A stretch of 64,000 nucleotides of DNA from Gaeumannomyces sp. JS-464 (GCA_002197995.1 NGZR01000002.1:9532914-9596913); one strand, 5' to 3'; shown: positions 34,435 through 46,794, counted from the stretch's first letter. Program-made: numbers and translations. Notes: generated from the letters alone by a model not told the origin.

Positions 34435-35794
34435 CTATAGCAAGCACGCTGTGGGAAATGAGTGATGGTGATGATGCGGAAAATACAAGAAAGAAAGGTT
34501 TTGTTCTAGAAGTCTTTTGTGTCGAGAAGAGAAGTTTGGTGCACAAGTTGATATTGTAGCTGGGGTTGTCGAGATGGCAAGACCCTTTCCCATCAGTTCT
34601 TCCACGTCCTCGTCCCTGCCAGGATACATGATATCCTGCTTGATGACAGCCTTGATGTGGTGGTACAGACGTAGAAGTAGGTGATAAGCAGCAGGACCGC
34701 GCGCCGTTGGCAAAGAACAGTACGGGTTCGCTCCTGAAGGCGTTGCCGAGCGAGATGGTGGCCAGGATGAAGCCCGTGTTGGGGAAGACCATGGCCCACC
34801 AGCCCAGGTGGAAGTAGCGCGGCGGGGACCGGACGACGGCGATGAGGGCGATGAAGAACCACCACAGGCTCAGGGCCCAGAGGAAGCCACCGGCGATGAT
34901 GGCGAGCACGCGGATCATGGCCTTCTCGCCAGGCCGTCGCCATTGGGGTCGAACGCCTCGGGCAGGTTATTGGCCATGCCGATCAGGGCCAGCGCCGTGA
35001 AGGCGGGCGGGCCCACGCACATGAAGAGGCCCGGGCGGTGCTCGCGGTTGGGCAGGCCCGATTGCATCAGCCTGCCGACCATGTGGGCGTACATGAGGAA
35101 CGAGACCGAGATGCCCAGGCCCTGGCACGTCAGGCCGGCCACGATGACGGGCACGGCCGCGATCTCGGGCTGCGTGGCGGCGATGACCGAGGCGATGGTG
35201 CCCGACAGCATGATGGGGAAGATGGGCAGAATCCAGGTGGGCATCATGGTCTGCAGGCCGAAGCTGTGGGCGGCAAACACATAGCTGTATTGCCCCACGG
35301 CCAGGACGGGGTGGCGATGACGTAGAGCCAGTACGTGGCCTGGATGGCCCAGTTGAGCGTCGCATCGTCGGGCGGATGGCGTACCGGTGCGTGCTGGTGA
35401 TGATGGTGGCGGTGGCCAGGAAGAAGGTCGGGAAGAAGAAGCCCTCGCGCGGATGGCTGAGCGAGCGCGTGAAGTCACCGCGGTGCAGGATGAACCGGGT
35501 GAAGATGGAGATGATGACGAAGGAGAAGATAGCGAGGTTGACGGCGTAGACGACGGTGCCGATCTCCCGGAGCCCCGTGAACTGGTGCGGCTGCGCTTGC
35601 ATCAGCAGCGACAGACGCCCGTGCTCATGGGGAATGTGAACCATGCCAAGTGAAGTGGTGCAGCCGCTGCTTCCACTTAAGCTTTGGCCTGTTGACGTCG
35701 TAGGGGTCCCGTGCGAGGCCTCGTGCTGCCCTCGCCCTTCTTGCCACCGCGTTGTGCTCGAGTCGGCGTTCCGGTCCGAGAGCGTCTCTGCCAT
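34435..35794 (-). CDS. TDT-family transporter (C4-dicarboxylate/malate or sulfite exporter type), frame disturbed
   Basis: ATG 35794 is the first in frame. Blocks in order on the minus strand: LKWKQRLHHFTW, WFTFPMSTG (family WF...M.TGG), SLLMQAQPHQFTGLREIGTV, IFTRFILHRGDFTRSLSHP, EGFFFPTFFLATATIITSTH, YSYVFAAHSFGLQTMMPTWI, PIFPIMLSGTIASVIAATQP, YAHMVGRLM, RPGLFMCVGPPAFTALALIG, PPRYFHLGWWAMVFPNTGFI, LATISLGNAF, and DIMYPGRDED at the tail. This is the ten-helix voltage-dependent-anion/malic-acid transport family (Mae1, Ssu1). Frame changes occur near 35650, 35380, 35300, 34925, 34710 and 34660. Substrate cannot be told from sequence. The body is complete, so either sequencing indels or recent decay explains the breaks. 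Confidence 0.78.
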
Positions 35795-38700
35795 GCTGGC
35801 CGCATCAAAGAGGTGCCTGGGTGCTGGCTGGGGCGCCGGCCGGGAGGTTGGTTGGGTAGGTCGCCTGTACCCATGGAGGGAGTTTCGGGGAGAGTTGGCA
35901 GGCTGGGGCCTGGTAGTTGGTCCTCACTGGCGCCCAGCGGGTAGGCGCTTGTGTGGATGTTTGTGGGAGCCATGTTGTGTGGAGGGAGAGAGAAGAAGGG
36001 GAAAAAAAAAAAGAAACAAAAGGATGGGAGCTGTGCTTGGCGGGCACAGAGTGAAACGCGGCCCGGCCGATGGAAAGAAACGTTCAAGAGACGGTCGAGT
36101 GAATAGTAGCCAAGCCAAGAAGGAAACACGGTCTCGGGTTAGGAGATGCCAGCACCTAATAAACAGGTCAGAGAAGCTTGCTATCTCGTCGGTAGCGAGG
36201 GGTCTTGGCCTGGATACTTATTAGGCTCGACAGATCGGCTGCCTGCTGCTCTTGGTCGAGTCGTCAACCCGGCGCTCATCTCTGATCCCGACACGGCTGG
36301 CGATATGTTGGCAGCGAAGATCAGGGCTGGGGCCTCAGATTGGATGCCATGCAGCTGGATGGGACAGCATGCCACAGAATGCTACGGCATGATCGCGAAG
36401 TGATTCAGTGTTCTGATGATAGCAGCGGACATGCAGGCCTCGCAGTCGGTATCAGCCTCAGGTGGGCCCCTCGCGGGCCTGTCGACTCAGGCAGCTTCCC
36501 TGTCTGGCGGCAGCGGTGGGGGTTGGCCATGGCAAAGAGGTAGGGCAAGCCGACGGCGGCCATGGGTGCTTCTGTTTCTGGTTGTCGTTGATAGGAGAAC
36601 GGTGCCAATCGCACAGGCAGGTCGCAGCAATGCCATTCCCACAATTGCCATAAGGTCCACAATTGCCAAGGCTGTCTTGGCGCTCAGGGGGTGTGCTTGG
36701 GTGGGCGGCTTGGCGGGAGTGGCTGTTGTCTCTGTTTCGGCGATGCGCGTTTTGCCCGTCGCTTCGGTCAGTGCGGACAGCGCTGTTGTTTCCGCCTCGC
36801 ATGGACGGACGCGGTGAGCCGTCGTGGCCGTCCTTTGTTTGGCGGCGGCTGCTGCTGCACGCGCTGCTGCGCACGACCGCGAAAAGGGACGGATGCCGTC
36901 GTCTGGTCGGGGAATTTTGCGATGGACACGGCGGCTTGCTTGTTCTCGAAGGCCCGACAAGGGCCCGACAAGGACTGAAACCCACGAGCCCACTTCGGTC
37001 GAAAAACAATCGGGCCTTTGGGCAGCGACAAATCTCGATGACGTAGCAGCACGCTCTGGCGAGATAGGACGATGTGAGACTTGCAAGCAGATTTTTTTTC
37101 TCTGCTCTCTTTCGGGTTGTTGCTGGAAATCTCCCTGCCCGGGCGCGGAAATGAGGTTGCGCGAGGATGGGACGCCGGGAAGCCTGACAATAACATGATG
37201 CTATCTTCTTGGCTTCCACGATTGTTTTTCCCTTTCCAGTGCTTGTGCGCCAGTGGCACAGCCGAGTGCCCGCCACCCGCCCTCCCGCCGCACATGCATT
37301 TCCTCTCCCGCATGCGCAGCCGTCCTAAATGCATGCGGCTCTTCAGGATTCCCATTCCCACCACCGCCCATTCCCTCTTCTCCTGCCAAGCGCCAAAACT
37401 AGCAGGAGGACACGAGGGCCTAACGGCGTAGTGGGGCCCTGCAAAGCGGCACACGGTGTATTCAGTCGCAGCAAAATGCCGCGATACTGTGCGAGTGGCT
37501 GAGCGGTTGCCGGCAAGCGGGTCCCGCAAGCTTAACTGGGGCCGCAGCCAGGATGGCCCTGTCTGTCTGTTTCGCTACGGCGGACTTGCCCGGCGGCTCC
37601 TTGGCCCGCCACGGCCATTATATCCTTGGTAGAAGCCCGCCCCCGATGACTCGGCTGTCGATCTTGGCGGCCGCAGAATTGGCGAACCTGCATTGGCGCC
37701 TTCGCGAATCTGCGTTGGCGCTCGCTCTGTCCCTGTCTGTCCTGTTTGTCCTGTCTCTGTCTTGTCTGTTGAATCTCCAGCCTATCAGTAACCGCATGCA
37801 CCCGTCGTCCCGCCAGCAAACACTAAAAAAATAAGAAAAAAAAATAAAAAAAGTCAAGCATACCGCTCAAGCATCAACTCCAGGAACCTCCCCACGGTCC
37901 TGGGACGGACCCCTGGAGGCTACTGCGCATCTGCTCGCCACATGCAAGTGGCTCTCCAATCTACCTACGACACGACGTCCTGTCTGCCATGCTCCCTCAC
38001 ATTCACCCCCTTAAAAATATCAGCCTTTTGTTTCGTCTCCCTTTTTCCCTTCACTGCTGGGGCCAACCGGGAGCGCTTGTTGCAACGGCAGCCAGCGGCT
38101 GTGCTGTGCATCCCAACAAAAGAAGACGAATTGTTCCGATTACGACCCTCCGGCGCCCGCCCGGCTATGCGCTCCTATCTACCCGGCCCGCCCGGCAGAA
38201 ACATGACTGGGCGGCTCGGTGTCTTCGACTGATGATCTGGAACACTGCGTCGTACCCACCGTGCAACCCCCACCGCTTGGCTCGACCTGTCTTTTTTACT
38301 GCCGGTACTTTCCCTTCTCGCGATCTGCTCGGCTCTCTGTCTGCTACATAATGTGAATCTGCGGTGGATCCAACCATTGTTGCATGCCAGGCCGAGCCAC
38401 TCGTCTTGGCCGCAAGGGAACCCCGTCGCCGGCTCGAGGACACACAGCTTTGGTCAAGTTGGGCGCACGCAGAGTTGGCCGCTGCTGCCTTCAAAATAGT
38501 CGAGGACGCTACGGACCTTGCATCACGACTCATCCGGTCCCTGATCTTTTCCTGGCTTCAGCATCCATCGTCTACTCTATGCACGTGTGGTATTAAAGTC
38601 AGACCACACCGAACTGCCCATCTCCTGACGCCCTGCGCTTCGCGACTGGCTCCTTAGTCAGCCCAACAATCACTTCCATGGCAGCACCATTGAGGCAGCC

Positions 38701-39520
38701 AGAGCTTGGCTACAAGGGCCTGTGCAGGTTTGGTCTGAGGCCGGGCATGTGTCTCTCGCGCTGGCAGCCCCCGGCACTGTCCTCCGCACGGGGCGACGAC
38801 GAATTGTATTGTGGACATATTCCCTCCCACATGAATATCCAATGCGTCGACGTAGAAGTTTGGTAAATGAGTTATCTCGTGGCCAGACGCCAGTGGGTGA
38901 CTTGTTGCAGTGCAAAGGTTGCTTTTGCTCGCCAAAATTTCCATCTCGAAGCGCGGCCCAAAGACCCGCCAAATGCACCACTGCCCGACCCGTGATGGTG
39001 GAGACGTCGACCACTCCGTGTGGGATTTTTTATCATATTTTTTTTTCTTCGTGGGAACAACTGTGGGACTGTAGGCATGCTATCAACAACAAGGTGGTTG
39101 AAAGGAGCAACCCGGCTACTGACAAGCTTGATGTGACCACCTGTTTTAGCTCGCTAGCCCAGGACTCCCAGCTCTCGGCTACGGCTGCCACGTGCAGGAT
39201 TTAAACGCTATTCCCGATTCCGACTGCCAAACGCAACGACAAGGATCCTGGGCATGGCAAGCTGCGTCAGAAGCGCGTGCTTAATCTTATTCGCAACTTT
39301 AACGAAGGCCGGGCGCGCCAGAAAAACGACGGTGAGGTAAAAAAAAAATAGAAATGTGACGTCGCTCCCTAAAACCCAAACGTCAGCTTAGCTGCCCGAC
39401 GCAATGAGATGGCAAAGCCGATGTCCGAGCAATCTTCTTTGGCAAAAGTGTGGACTAGCATGCTAAACGACAAAAAAATCTTTGCGAGACAAAACGCTAA
39501 TGCGAAAAAATTTGGATGAT
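35795..39520. other. Long gene-poor interval
   Basis: About 3.7 kb of GC-normal sequence with no recognisable gene. Overlapping frames exist on both strands (the largest at 36458-37276 and 36487-37086, minus) but are low-complexity. A short frame near 39232-39350 (plus, KLRQKRVLNLIRNFNEGRAR) looks protein-like but has no start, family or continuation. Poly-A patches occur at 36000 and 37830. Confidence 0.4.
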
Positions 39521-39601
39521 CGACAACGACAGGATTCGAACCTGTGAGGGCGAACCCATATGATTTCTAGTCATACCCTTTAACCACTCAGGCACGTTGC
39601 C
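39521..39601 (-). tRNA. tRNA-Ser (anticodon AGA)
   Basis: On the minus strand the acceptor arm GGCAACG pairs with CGTTGTC plus discriminator G. The D-arm region is CCTGAGTGGTTAAAGG. The anticodon stem TATGA/TCATA closes loop CTAGAAA with anticodon AGA. A long variable arm (TGGGTTCGCCC) and a T-arm ACAGG-TTCGAAT-CCTGT follow. At 81 nt with an extra arm it is a class II tRNA, as expected for serine. No intron is present and CCA is not encoded. A T-rich stretch lies downstream on the coding strand (around 39500), suitable for RNA polymerase III termination. Confidence 0.93.
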
Positions 39602-39867
39602 AAGGAACTGTGGGGGTTAGTGGTGCGGAGCACATTGTCAGGCCCAGCGTCCTGCAGGTGACACAGTGTGCACAAGTTGTCCCTATTCCCCATAGATTCC
39701 TTGGTTCCCATTTATGCTTCAGCGAAGGGAAAATGGCAAAGCTTTTAAATGATTGTTTTCTGATTGATAAAATATAATGCACTCGAGCAGCGTACATGTA
39801 AATGCTTGCATAAAGGCGTCGTGGTTTGCACCGAAGTCAGGTGGCAAGGGTCAGTTAGGTTAGTTAA

Positions 39868-40678
39868 GAGGCCCTTTGCGGCCACGCACCCTTTTTGCAC
39901 TTACACGCCCCCCCACCCCGATATCGGTACGCATGGACCTTTCTATGGCGCGCACGCACAAACGAACACAGGCTTCAATGCAGGCAGGCGTGCAATTAAC
40001 AGAAGGGAAGCAAATAGAAGTTATCGCTACGAGCAATTTATTAATAAACGAGCAAAAACGCGGTGTTGAACCGCCAAATTACATAGGAAAAGTGCAGGGG
40101 GACGGCGTTGAGGCCGTCTATCTAGGGCTACAGAGGAGCCTAGGGACTCGCAAAGGGATCAAAAAACTCGTCAGAGGCCGGCGCAGGCGCTGGAAAGAAC
40201 GTGGAGGCCCTCCCGGCCAGCCTTAAAGGCAGGGCGGCCGGCGTTGAGGGGAAAGTGGCCGGCGTTGAGGGTAGGGGAGTGCCGAGGGTAAGCACCGGAC
40301 CTTCCGCCTCGTCAGCCTCGTCACGTGCCTCCAGGGAGGCACCCAGTTCGTGTTGAGAGTAATCACGCCTTGCGCTGGCCCGTATACCCGTGCGGGCGCG
40401 GATGCGAGGCCCTGCCGCCGGCGCCTCGTTACCAAAGGGCCCGGTCCCTCGAGGCCGGCCCAGCCTCGTCCGGCCGGCCCGGCCTCGTCGTCGCTCGAGA
40501 TCGTGATTACTTCGTTCATAGGGGCGATTGTTGAAAAATGGATCAAAAATGGAGCCAAGTTGCATCTGCAGGCAAAATTACGTGGGCTGCGAAACCGGAA
40601 CGCACAGGCGCTGCACGGGCCAAAAGTGGGGTGGGGTGCGTGTAAATGCAAAAAGGGTGCGTGGCCGCAAAGGGCCTC
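39868..40678. mobile_element. Element A copy 3: 811-bp un-RIPed deletion derivative with perfect 8-bp duplication
   Basis: Terminal repeats start GAGGCCCTTTGCGGCCACGC at both ends (continuing ACCCTTTTTGCA). The octamer TTAGTTAA flanks both sides exactly (39860-39867 and 40679-40686). Outer sequences match copy 1: CCCGATATCGG...CGCATGGAC at the left and AAAATTACGTGGG...TGCGAAACCGGAA at the right. About 2 kb of the interior is absent. The internal minisatellite is present in GC-rich form. A minus-strand frame starting MNEVITISSDDE may be the N-terminus of the family's protein. The absence of RIP indicates a young insertion, or escape because of short length. Confidence 0.88.
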
Positions 40679-40686
40679 TTAGTTAA

Positions 40687-41188
40687 AATCATATTGGGGA
40701 AAGCTGGCATCCATCACTTTTCGGAGTACAGCGAATTCGCATCCTCTTTGGAGCTGGAAAACCATAGTGACGGGATTTTCAGCTTCGCTCGACCTGCATC
40801 ATGGGCGGGTTGGGCAGCAGGTTAGCTGGTTGGTGGGATTGTGGGAACGAAAACACGCAGGATCTGGGGTTGCATCGAGAAGGACGCTGCGGGTTATGCG
40901 AGGATGTTCAGCAGCAATATTTCTTGGGAGCTGTCTCTTTTGGGCCTACTGTATGCCAAGTGGCCTAGTTCCAACGGCTTTTCCAGCCAGCCATTGCCAA
41001 CAACAATGGGCCAGGGTTGTCCTCAGCCGCACCGCTTGGTCTGACTCCCTCTAGGGATTGGAGACGTGATGTTGGCACGCGATGTCGTTTAAGAACCTAG
41101 ATATCTTCCCCTTTTTGTGCCCTTCTTTCGCTCTTCATGTCTTGTCCCTTGTGCCGAAACTGCTGCCCTCCTCCAAACGTGATAGAAT
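40687..41188. other. Upstream region of the secreted-protein gene
   Basis: About 500 bp without a recognisable gene. C/T-rich tracts just before 41189 (cttcttt, ccctcctcc) fit a fungal promoter and 5' leader. Confidence 0.4.
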
Positions 41189-42287
41189 ATGTGGACATCC
41201 TCGGCAGTCTTGGGTCTGGCTCTCGCAACCTCCGTGTCGGCGGCGGCGCACCACGCGCCCAGGGGCAACGGAAGATGCAACCAAGACAACTGCCTCCGGG
41301 CGCTGGAGAACAAGCAGCGCGAGACCAGCGTGTACAGCTTTTGCACCTCGTTCCTGTCCACCACCGCCCCTGCCACCGCAACTGCCGCGATCCCGACATA
41401 TCTAGCAAACTGTGGACCGACATCGCAGGTCTCGCGACTCTCGAGCGCCTGCTCCTGCTTCCTGTCGTCGACCACGATCACGACAACAAGAGAGTCCACG
41501 ACAACATGTGTCGGGTCGGTCACCACCGTCACGCTTCCTGGCACAACGTTGACGTGCACGGCCACCACGGTAACGGAGACGGCCCCTGGCCACACGGTAA
41601 CTGAGCCCGGGTCGACGATCACGGAAACAGTCCTGGGAACGACGAGGACGGAGACGGTACAGGGACCCACCGTCACAGAGACAGCTCCAGCCTCGACCGT
41701 CATGGCCCAGGGTCCGACCACGACAGTGACAGCGCCAGCGCCAGCTCGCACGTGCACACAGCCTATTGCAGACCCGGGTTTCGAGTCCATGGCGCCAAAC
41801 CTCTACCCATGGGCCTTCGGGGTAGCACTCCCGGGTGGGGGGTGGACAGTACCGTGTTGGAGACCTGGGAGCCATCTGGCCCCCGGGGGCGCGTGGGCCG
41901 CACTCAGGCAGCGTCGCCATGGCTCTCCACGTCGACGGCAGTGTCGGGCCGGACAGTTTCTGGCGGTTGTATCAACCCATTTCATTATGTGTTGGCAGCA
42001 CGCTCTACCGCCCACGCTTGTGGTATGCGACCAGTTCGGGGACTGTCGAAACCGTCACTTTCCGCGTGTCTATCTACGCGAACTCGGCTGGAAATCCTAC
42101 TGCGGCACCCACAATCGCCTACACCTCGACGCGGACCGTGCCGAGCTCTACCATCGGCGGATGGGTCTTGGTCGATTTCGGTGCCTGGACGTCAGCTGCC
42201 TCCACAATAGCAGTCTTGCACCTCGACGTCAGCACCAACCGCCGGAACTATATCATCTGGATGGACGACTTTACTTTGTCCGTGTGA
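41189..42287 (+). CDS. Secreted Thr/Ser-rich protein with C-terminal carbohydrate-binding-like domain
   Basis: Starts MWTSSAVLGLALATSVSAAA, a clear signal peptide. Next is a cysteine-containing domain (CNQDNCLRALENKQRETSVY ... YLANCG ... SSACSCF), typical of fungal cell-surface proteins. A long Thr/Val-rich stretch follows with repeats of the type TVTETAPG and TTTVTAPA, expected to be heavily O-glycosylated. The C-terminal part begins IADPGFES and continues with GPHSGSVAMALHVDG, FWRLYQPISLCVGSTLY and ends NYIIWMDDFTLSV, resembling the galactose-binding/CBM fold seen after 'NPGFE' linkers. The frame shifts once inside the G-run 41833-41845 (one G too many or two too few). Likely wall-associated or extracellular; no catalytic motif was seen. 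Confidence 0.72.
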
Positions 42288-42430
42288 TATCTGGGGCCTG
42301 AGATGGAGGGCCTGTCTGAATGCTGTGCGGGTATTGGGAAGTAGGCAGGGCCAGGGTCAGGCCTGAGATAGCTACGGGAAGGGATTGGTAATAACGGAGC
42401 TACATAAACACAGGAGTTGTCGCATGCCCC

Positions 42431-44351
42431 TTACGAGGAGTCTACGGCCCAGCGGGTGCAGAACCTCCGCACAGCCTTTCCCTTCCAGTACAGCACGCAG
42501 CCAAGCAGGCCAAACAAAGCGATGAGGCCGGCGTAAATGCCGTACACATTGGGCGCGCCGATGCGTGCAATGTAGTCGACAGTGCCGTTGCTCACGCCGA
42601 AGCTGACGAGGCCACGGGTGACAGGAATGACGACCAGAATGGCGCCAGCGCGACGCGGGTAGGCGTCAATCAGATACGTGGTGCCGGCCGTGCTCGCCGC
42701 CAGCAGGATGTACAAGTACGCGTCGACGGTGAAGGCGATGGCCATCCAGTGGAAGCGCGAGGGATCGGCGAGCACAAAGCCGTACATGCCAGTCAGCAGC
42801 ACGGCGAGGAGGATAGGAAGGATCATGGTGAGAAGCCGCCGCTCGGGCTCGTGCACGCCGCGTCGACGGCGGGCCAGCCACTTGATGGCGGCGTCGCCTG
42901 CGGTACCGACCAGAGGCACCGCAATGAGCGCGACGGCGATCTGACCCAGCTGGATCAGCGAAACCGAGGTGGGTGCCCAGTTGTAGGGGGGCGAGACGAG
43001 GGCGGTCCCGTACGTGATTTGGATGGCAATGTCAGCGCCCATGATGAGGCCGTTGAAGGTAGCGACCCAGAGAACGTTGGGGAACCAGAAGACGGAGCAG
43101 ATCTCGCGGCCTGTTCGGAATGCCGACGCCCAGTTGGGCTTCTCCACGAAGACGCGCATGTCCGAGGCCCAGGTGCGCGGCTGGTAGCGGTCCAGGTCCA
43201 GCGGCCGCTCGTCTTTGGTCGTGAGGGTGGCAAAGTGTGTCTGACGGCTTGGGGTTTGGGGCTGCAGCAGTCCGGGGTTTTGCTGGTGCTGGTCGATGGA
43301 CAGGATCATCTGGGTGGCGCTGGACGGGCTGGCGGGCGGGCTCCTGGGCAAAGACTGCGACGCAGTGTTTGGGTCCTCGCAGTCCTCGGCCGACTTGTAC
43401 GACGAGCCAGCGCCAATGAAGGACTCGATGGGCCGGTCGTAGGCTGTCTCGGGCACGAAGAGGATGGTAAGGACGCAGGCGAGGCCGGCCAAGGCGACAA
43501 AGATCCAGTACCAGGCGCGCCAGCCGACCGAGGCGGCGACGTAGGAGCAGGCAATGACGAGGGACGAGTTGAGGATGACCTGGATGGAGCTCAGCCACTG
43601 CAGGACACGGGCGCGCTGGTGGCAAGAAGTAGATGTCCTGCACCATGAGCAGCACCAGGGCCTCGCACTGGGCGGCACTGAGGGCGGCGAGGCAGCGGGC
43701 GCCCAGGTGCCAGTAGAAGTTCTGGTTCGTCGCGCACAGGATGGCCGACAGCACCAGCAGGCAGGTCGAGCCGAGCATGACGGGGCGACGGCCAACGGCG
43801 ACGGCCAGGGGCATGGAGACGATGTTGCCGACGCCGAGCAGCAGGTTTGGGTAGGTCAGCAGCCCCGAGATCTGCGACTCGGTGATGCCCGCCTTTTCAT
43901 ACTCGGGCTTGATGAAGACGATGAGGGCGCCGAGCGCCGTTACGAGTGTCAAGCCAGACACCGAGTCTTGCCGCAGCGACAACGTGTCAGCACAGGCAGC
44001 TACGGGGAGGGCAGGGAAAAGGAGAGGGACTCGTTCGTACAGAGGATCAATATGCCCGTCACTGCGGCTTTGCGCCATTCTGAAAGATTGACAGGATCTG
44101 TGCGAGGAGGCGGTGGCGTCAGCAATGTACCCAGGCAGAGCTTGGGGGACTCTTAGTGGAACCAGGGGCAGGCGAACAAGAAACATACCCCTTGGGTCCT
44201 GGGAAGGCGAGGGGATCAGTAGGATGCTGTTGTCGCCGACCACCAGCTTGGTCGTGCCGTCGAAGCAGTTGGCCGGCACGTTGGTGATGGAGTTGCTTTC
44301 GTCCGACAGCTGGCTGGTGGCAGCTTCTCCAGCGTTCTTCTCTGCAGCCAT
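42431..44351 (-). CDS. MFS transporter, DHA1/Hol1-like, one frameshift
   Basis: ATG 44351 (MAAEKNAGEAATSQL) is the first in-frame ATG. Upstream in-frame sequence DEQTPLL looks like genuine MFS N-terminus, so the true start may be farther upstream. Introns at 44098-44188 (GTATGT...CACAG, 91 bp) and 43967-44040 (GTACGA...CTGAC...GCAAG, 74 bp) give SQDPRDPVNLSEWRKAAVTG and ILILYSVSGLTLVTALGAL. Then follow YPNLLLGVGNIVSMPLAVAV-GRRP (motif A region), CEALVLLMVQDIYFL, a shift near 43616-43622 (one extra C), RARVLQWLSSIQVIL, YWIFVALAGLACVLTILFVP-E, and the second six helices to the stop at 42431. About 560 residues, twelve spans. Hol1-like DHA1 proteins move drugs, cations or polyamines; the substrate is unknown here. 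Confidence 0.8.
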
Positions 44352-45449
44352 CCTTGCAGCGCTGCTGGGCCGGGCGTGGGTGGACAGGAGCGGGGTCTGT
44401 TCGTCGGGCTGGGTCTGCGGGAGCACGCAGCGAGCTTGGGCCCGCGCTCCCAGACGACGCAAACGGCGAGGCCATGGCGGTTTCTTATGTTCGCTCGAAG
44501 CCAGCGGCTGGGCACTGGTGGCTGCCGTCACCGACTAGCGTGCGAAAGCTTCGGGAGGCGGCACTGTCAAAACCGCCGAAGCTTGAAGATAAGTCGGGCA
44601 GGGAGGGGCTTGGACCCAAGGGTGGACGACTAAGGCGGGAGCGAAAGTACCTTGGAGGTACCACGTGGATTGGCTCTGGGGTCGAATGAGTGCGAGAGTT
44701 AGACACGAAGGAGGAGGACGAAAAAGATTGGGGGACATGGGGTTTTGAGGAATGGCGAGGAAAGGCGGAATGCAATAACAGCTCACAGACTCAGCGACGG
44801 CCTAATACATGTGCGGAGCTAGGTCGCATCGAATCAGCAAATTGGCCCCTAGGTCTCGGCCGGGGATAGGTAGCTCTGCGACTCGTGGCGGAGGGCCGTC
44901 TAGGGATCGCTCTCCGAGGCCATCCTCAGACACGTCGGCGGGCGATTGGGAAAAACGGTGTCATGTCGTGTACCTCGAGGATACTTGTCATGACGTGTAC
45001 TATGTAAGGTCCGGGTGGCCAGGACGGTGCCGCGCCTCTGCGTTGCCAGCACTGCGAGCAGCCGACGGGACTGCCGTCGACCCATTGAGTTCCCCCACCC
45101 ACACGTGCAGCACTCCCGATAGCAGCTGCCGTCACATTGGACGAGATTCGCCTGGTGGCTGCTGCCGTGGGCCGCGCTCCCCGCTCTAGGCTCCATCATC
45201 TGACGACGGGCGAATGTGCACCATTCGCACTACACCACCCGAGCGCCTGCCAAGCGGCCAGACAGAGTCAGCTGGCCGCGCCTGCAAGCCACATCACTGC
45301 TGGTCCTGCAGAGATCACTGTGGTTTGCAGCATCCAGAAACGAAACGTGATTCTCCCGTGCCGGTTTCACGGACTGGGCCGCTTGTTTGGCTATTGTCAG
45401 GTTGCCTTTGTGATCTGCTCCAAATGATGCACATACACGACTAGATACT
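44352..45449. other. Intergenic between MFS transporter and rhodopsin-like gene
   Basis: About 1.1 kb, probably the promoter side of the MFS gene and the 3' side of the next gene. If the DEQTPLL sequence (around 44400) is coding, the first MFS exon extends to about 44475-44530. No other gene was seen. Confidence 0.4.
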
Positions 45450-46794
45450 TCAATCCCGCTGCCCCGTGACATTGATGGAGAAATCCCTCTGGACGTGCAC
45501 CACGCCCTTGCTCCTTCTATTTTGCAGCGAGTGCCGCGACGGCGCTGTAATGCTCCCCAGGATGGACTCCTCGCTGCCCGCCCTCTCGACCCTCGTCTCG
45601 AACCTCCGCTGCCCGCCTGTGTTGTCCCCGACATAGATGCTCAGTTCATCCGGCCCCGCCGTCATGTCGTCGTCTTGCCGCGCCCCGTCGTGGGCCTTCG
45701 CTCTCGTGTCGTCGTGGTCGCGGCCGCCGGATCCGGCCTCTAGGTCTTTGGCACGAAAACCGCGGAGCTGGTAGCTGTCGCTGGAATTGGACTTGTCTGC
45801 AGTCGTGTACCCGCGTACTTTGTGCCAGAGCGGGCGAAGCACAGGAATCGAAGCACACATGACGGAAACAAAGTTCTCGGTGCCCGAATAGATGAACATA
45901 TCGACCGTGTCAACTGCAGCCCTGCGTCAGCCTTTGTCGTTCTCGGGGATACCCCTGCAAACACCTACAGATGTACTCTTCAAGCGACGTCAAGCTTCTC
46001 AGGGCAATAGTTTGCATAATGCCGCATATCCCGGCACTGGCGGATGTTTGTCAGCACATGTGTTGAGGTTGAGCGTGGTGCGTCCCTGGAGAACGTACAA
46101 GATACCAAGGCTTAGCCCGCAAATTGTAAGCAGCTTGTCCTTTTTCTTCATGTTCAAATCCCAGATGATAATGCATGGGAAGATGGCAAGCGTGAAGTCG
46201 ATGATCACGGCGTAGACTGCGAGGCGTGCTGTTGGTTAGTACCCACCCGAGGGAAATAGGGAGGAGATCTCTTTGCTCACTCGACGTTGTCAGTCCAATT
46301 GAAGGAAAGTCGAGATTGCATTCGCCTTTAACCCGGATATCCCAGATGGACTCCATCGGGGTGCACTGAACCAGGACGGCGACGGTGCACATGACGGCAA
46401 TGGCCGATTGGTGATGATGCAGGCCCAGATAAAGATCTTGTGCCGTCTTTTGATAACAATGCGCAACAGGAAAAAGGCGACGGCAGCCCGGGCCGTGGCA
46501 ATGTTGGCAGACGGCCTGGCCCATGATCTCGAACTTCATGGCCTGTGCGTAGCTGTCCACCGAGATCTCGGCGCGCCTCCGGCCGAGGCCATGGTGTGTC
46601 GCGGCCGAGATGAAGGCCGAGTAGAGGGCGAGGAGCATGAAGGTGAGGAGTAGGAACATGTCGTCCAGGCCGAGGCTGTGGAGAATGGCTTTGCGGGTGT
46701 AGATGCGGAGAAGGGCGTAGATGGCTGCAAGAGTCGTTTTTGTCCAGAGGATCCCATTGATCGTGGGCCCTCGGCCGCCGTACACTGACTTCAT
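45450..46794 (-). CDS. SAT4/fungal rhodopsin-domain (PTH11-related) membrane protein, four exons
   Basis: Start MKSVYGGRGPTINGILWTKT at 46794. Motifs: LRIYTRK, SLGLDDMFLL (family GxDD), EIMGQAV, FFLLRIVIKRRHKIFIW, VLVQCTPMESIWD, IYAVIIDFTLAIFPCIIIWD, LNMKKKDKL, LGIFAGICGIMQTIALRSL, EEYI, and IYSGTENFVSVMCASIPVLR-PLW. Introns that keep phase: 46217-46280 (GTGAGC...GCAG), 46037-46098 (GTACGT...GCTGAC...CCAG) and 45914-45968 (GTAGGT...GCAG). The C-terminal tail is hydrophilic. Two local frame changes, near 46515 and 46410, nearly cancel each other and are probably indels. Members are seven-helix proteins of fungal membranes, some related to the Pth11 surface receptor; role here unknown. Confidence 0.8.

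Noticed and set aside
36458..37276. Long minus-strand open frames
   Set aside because: Overlapping frames on both strands, low-complexity Arg/Ser/Pro content and no family resemblance; typical of GC-rich non-coding DNA.
39232..39350. Protein-like plus-strand stretch (KLRQKRVLNLIRNFNEGRAR)
   Set aside because: No start codon, no splice partner and no family that I recognise. Too short to call.
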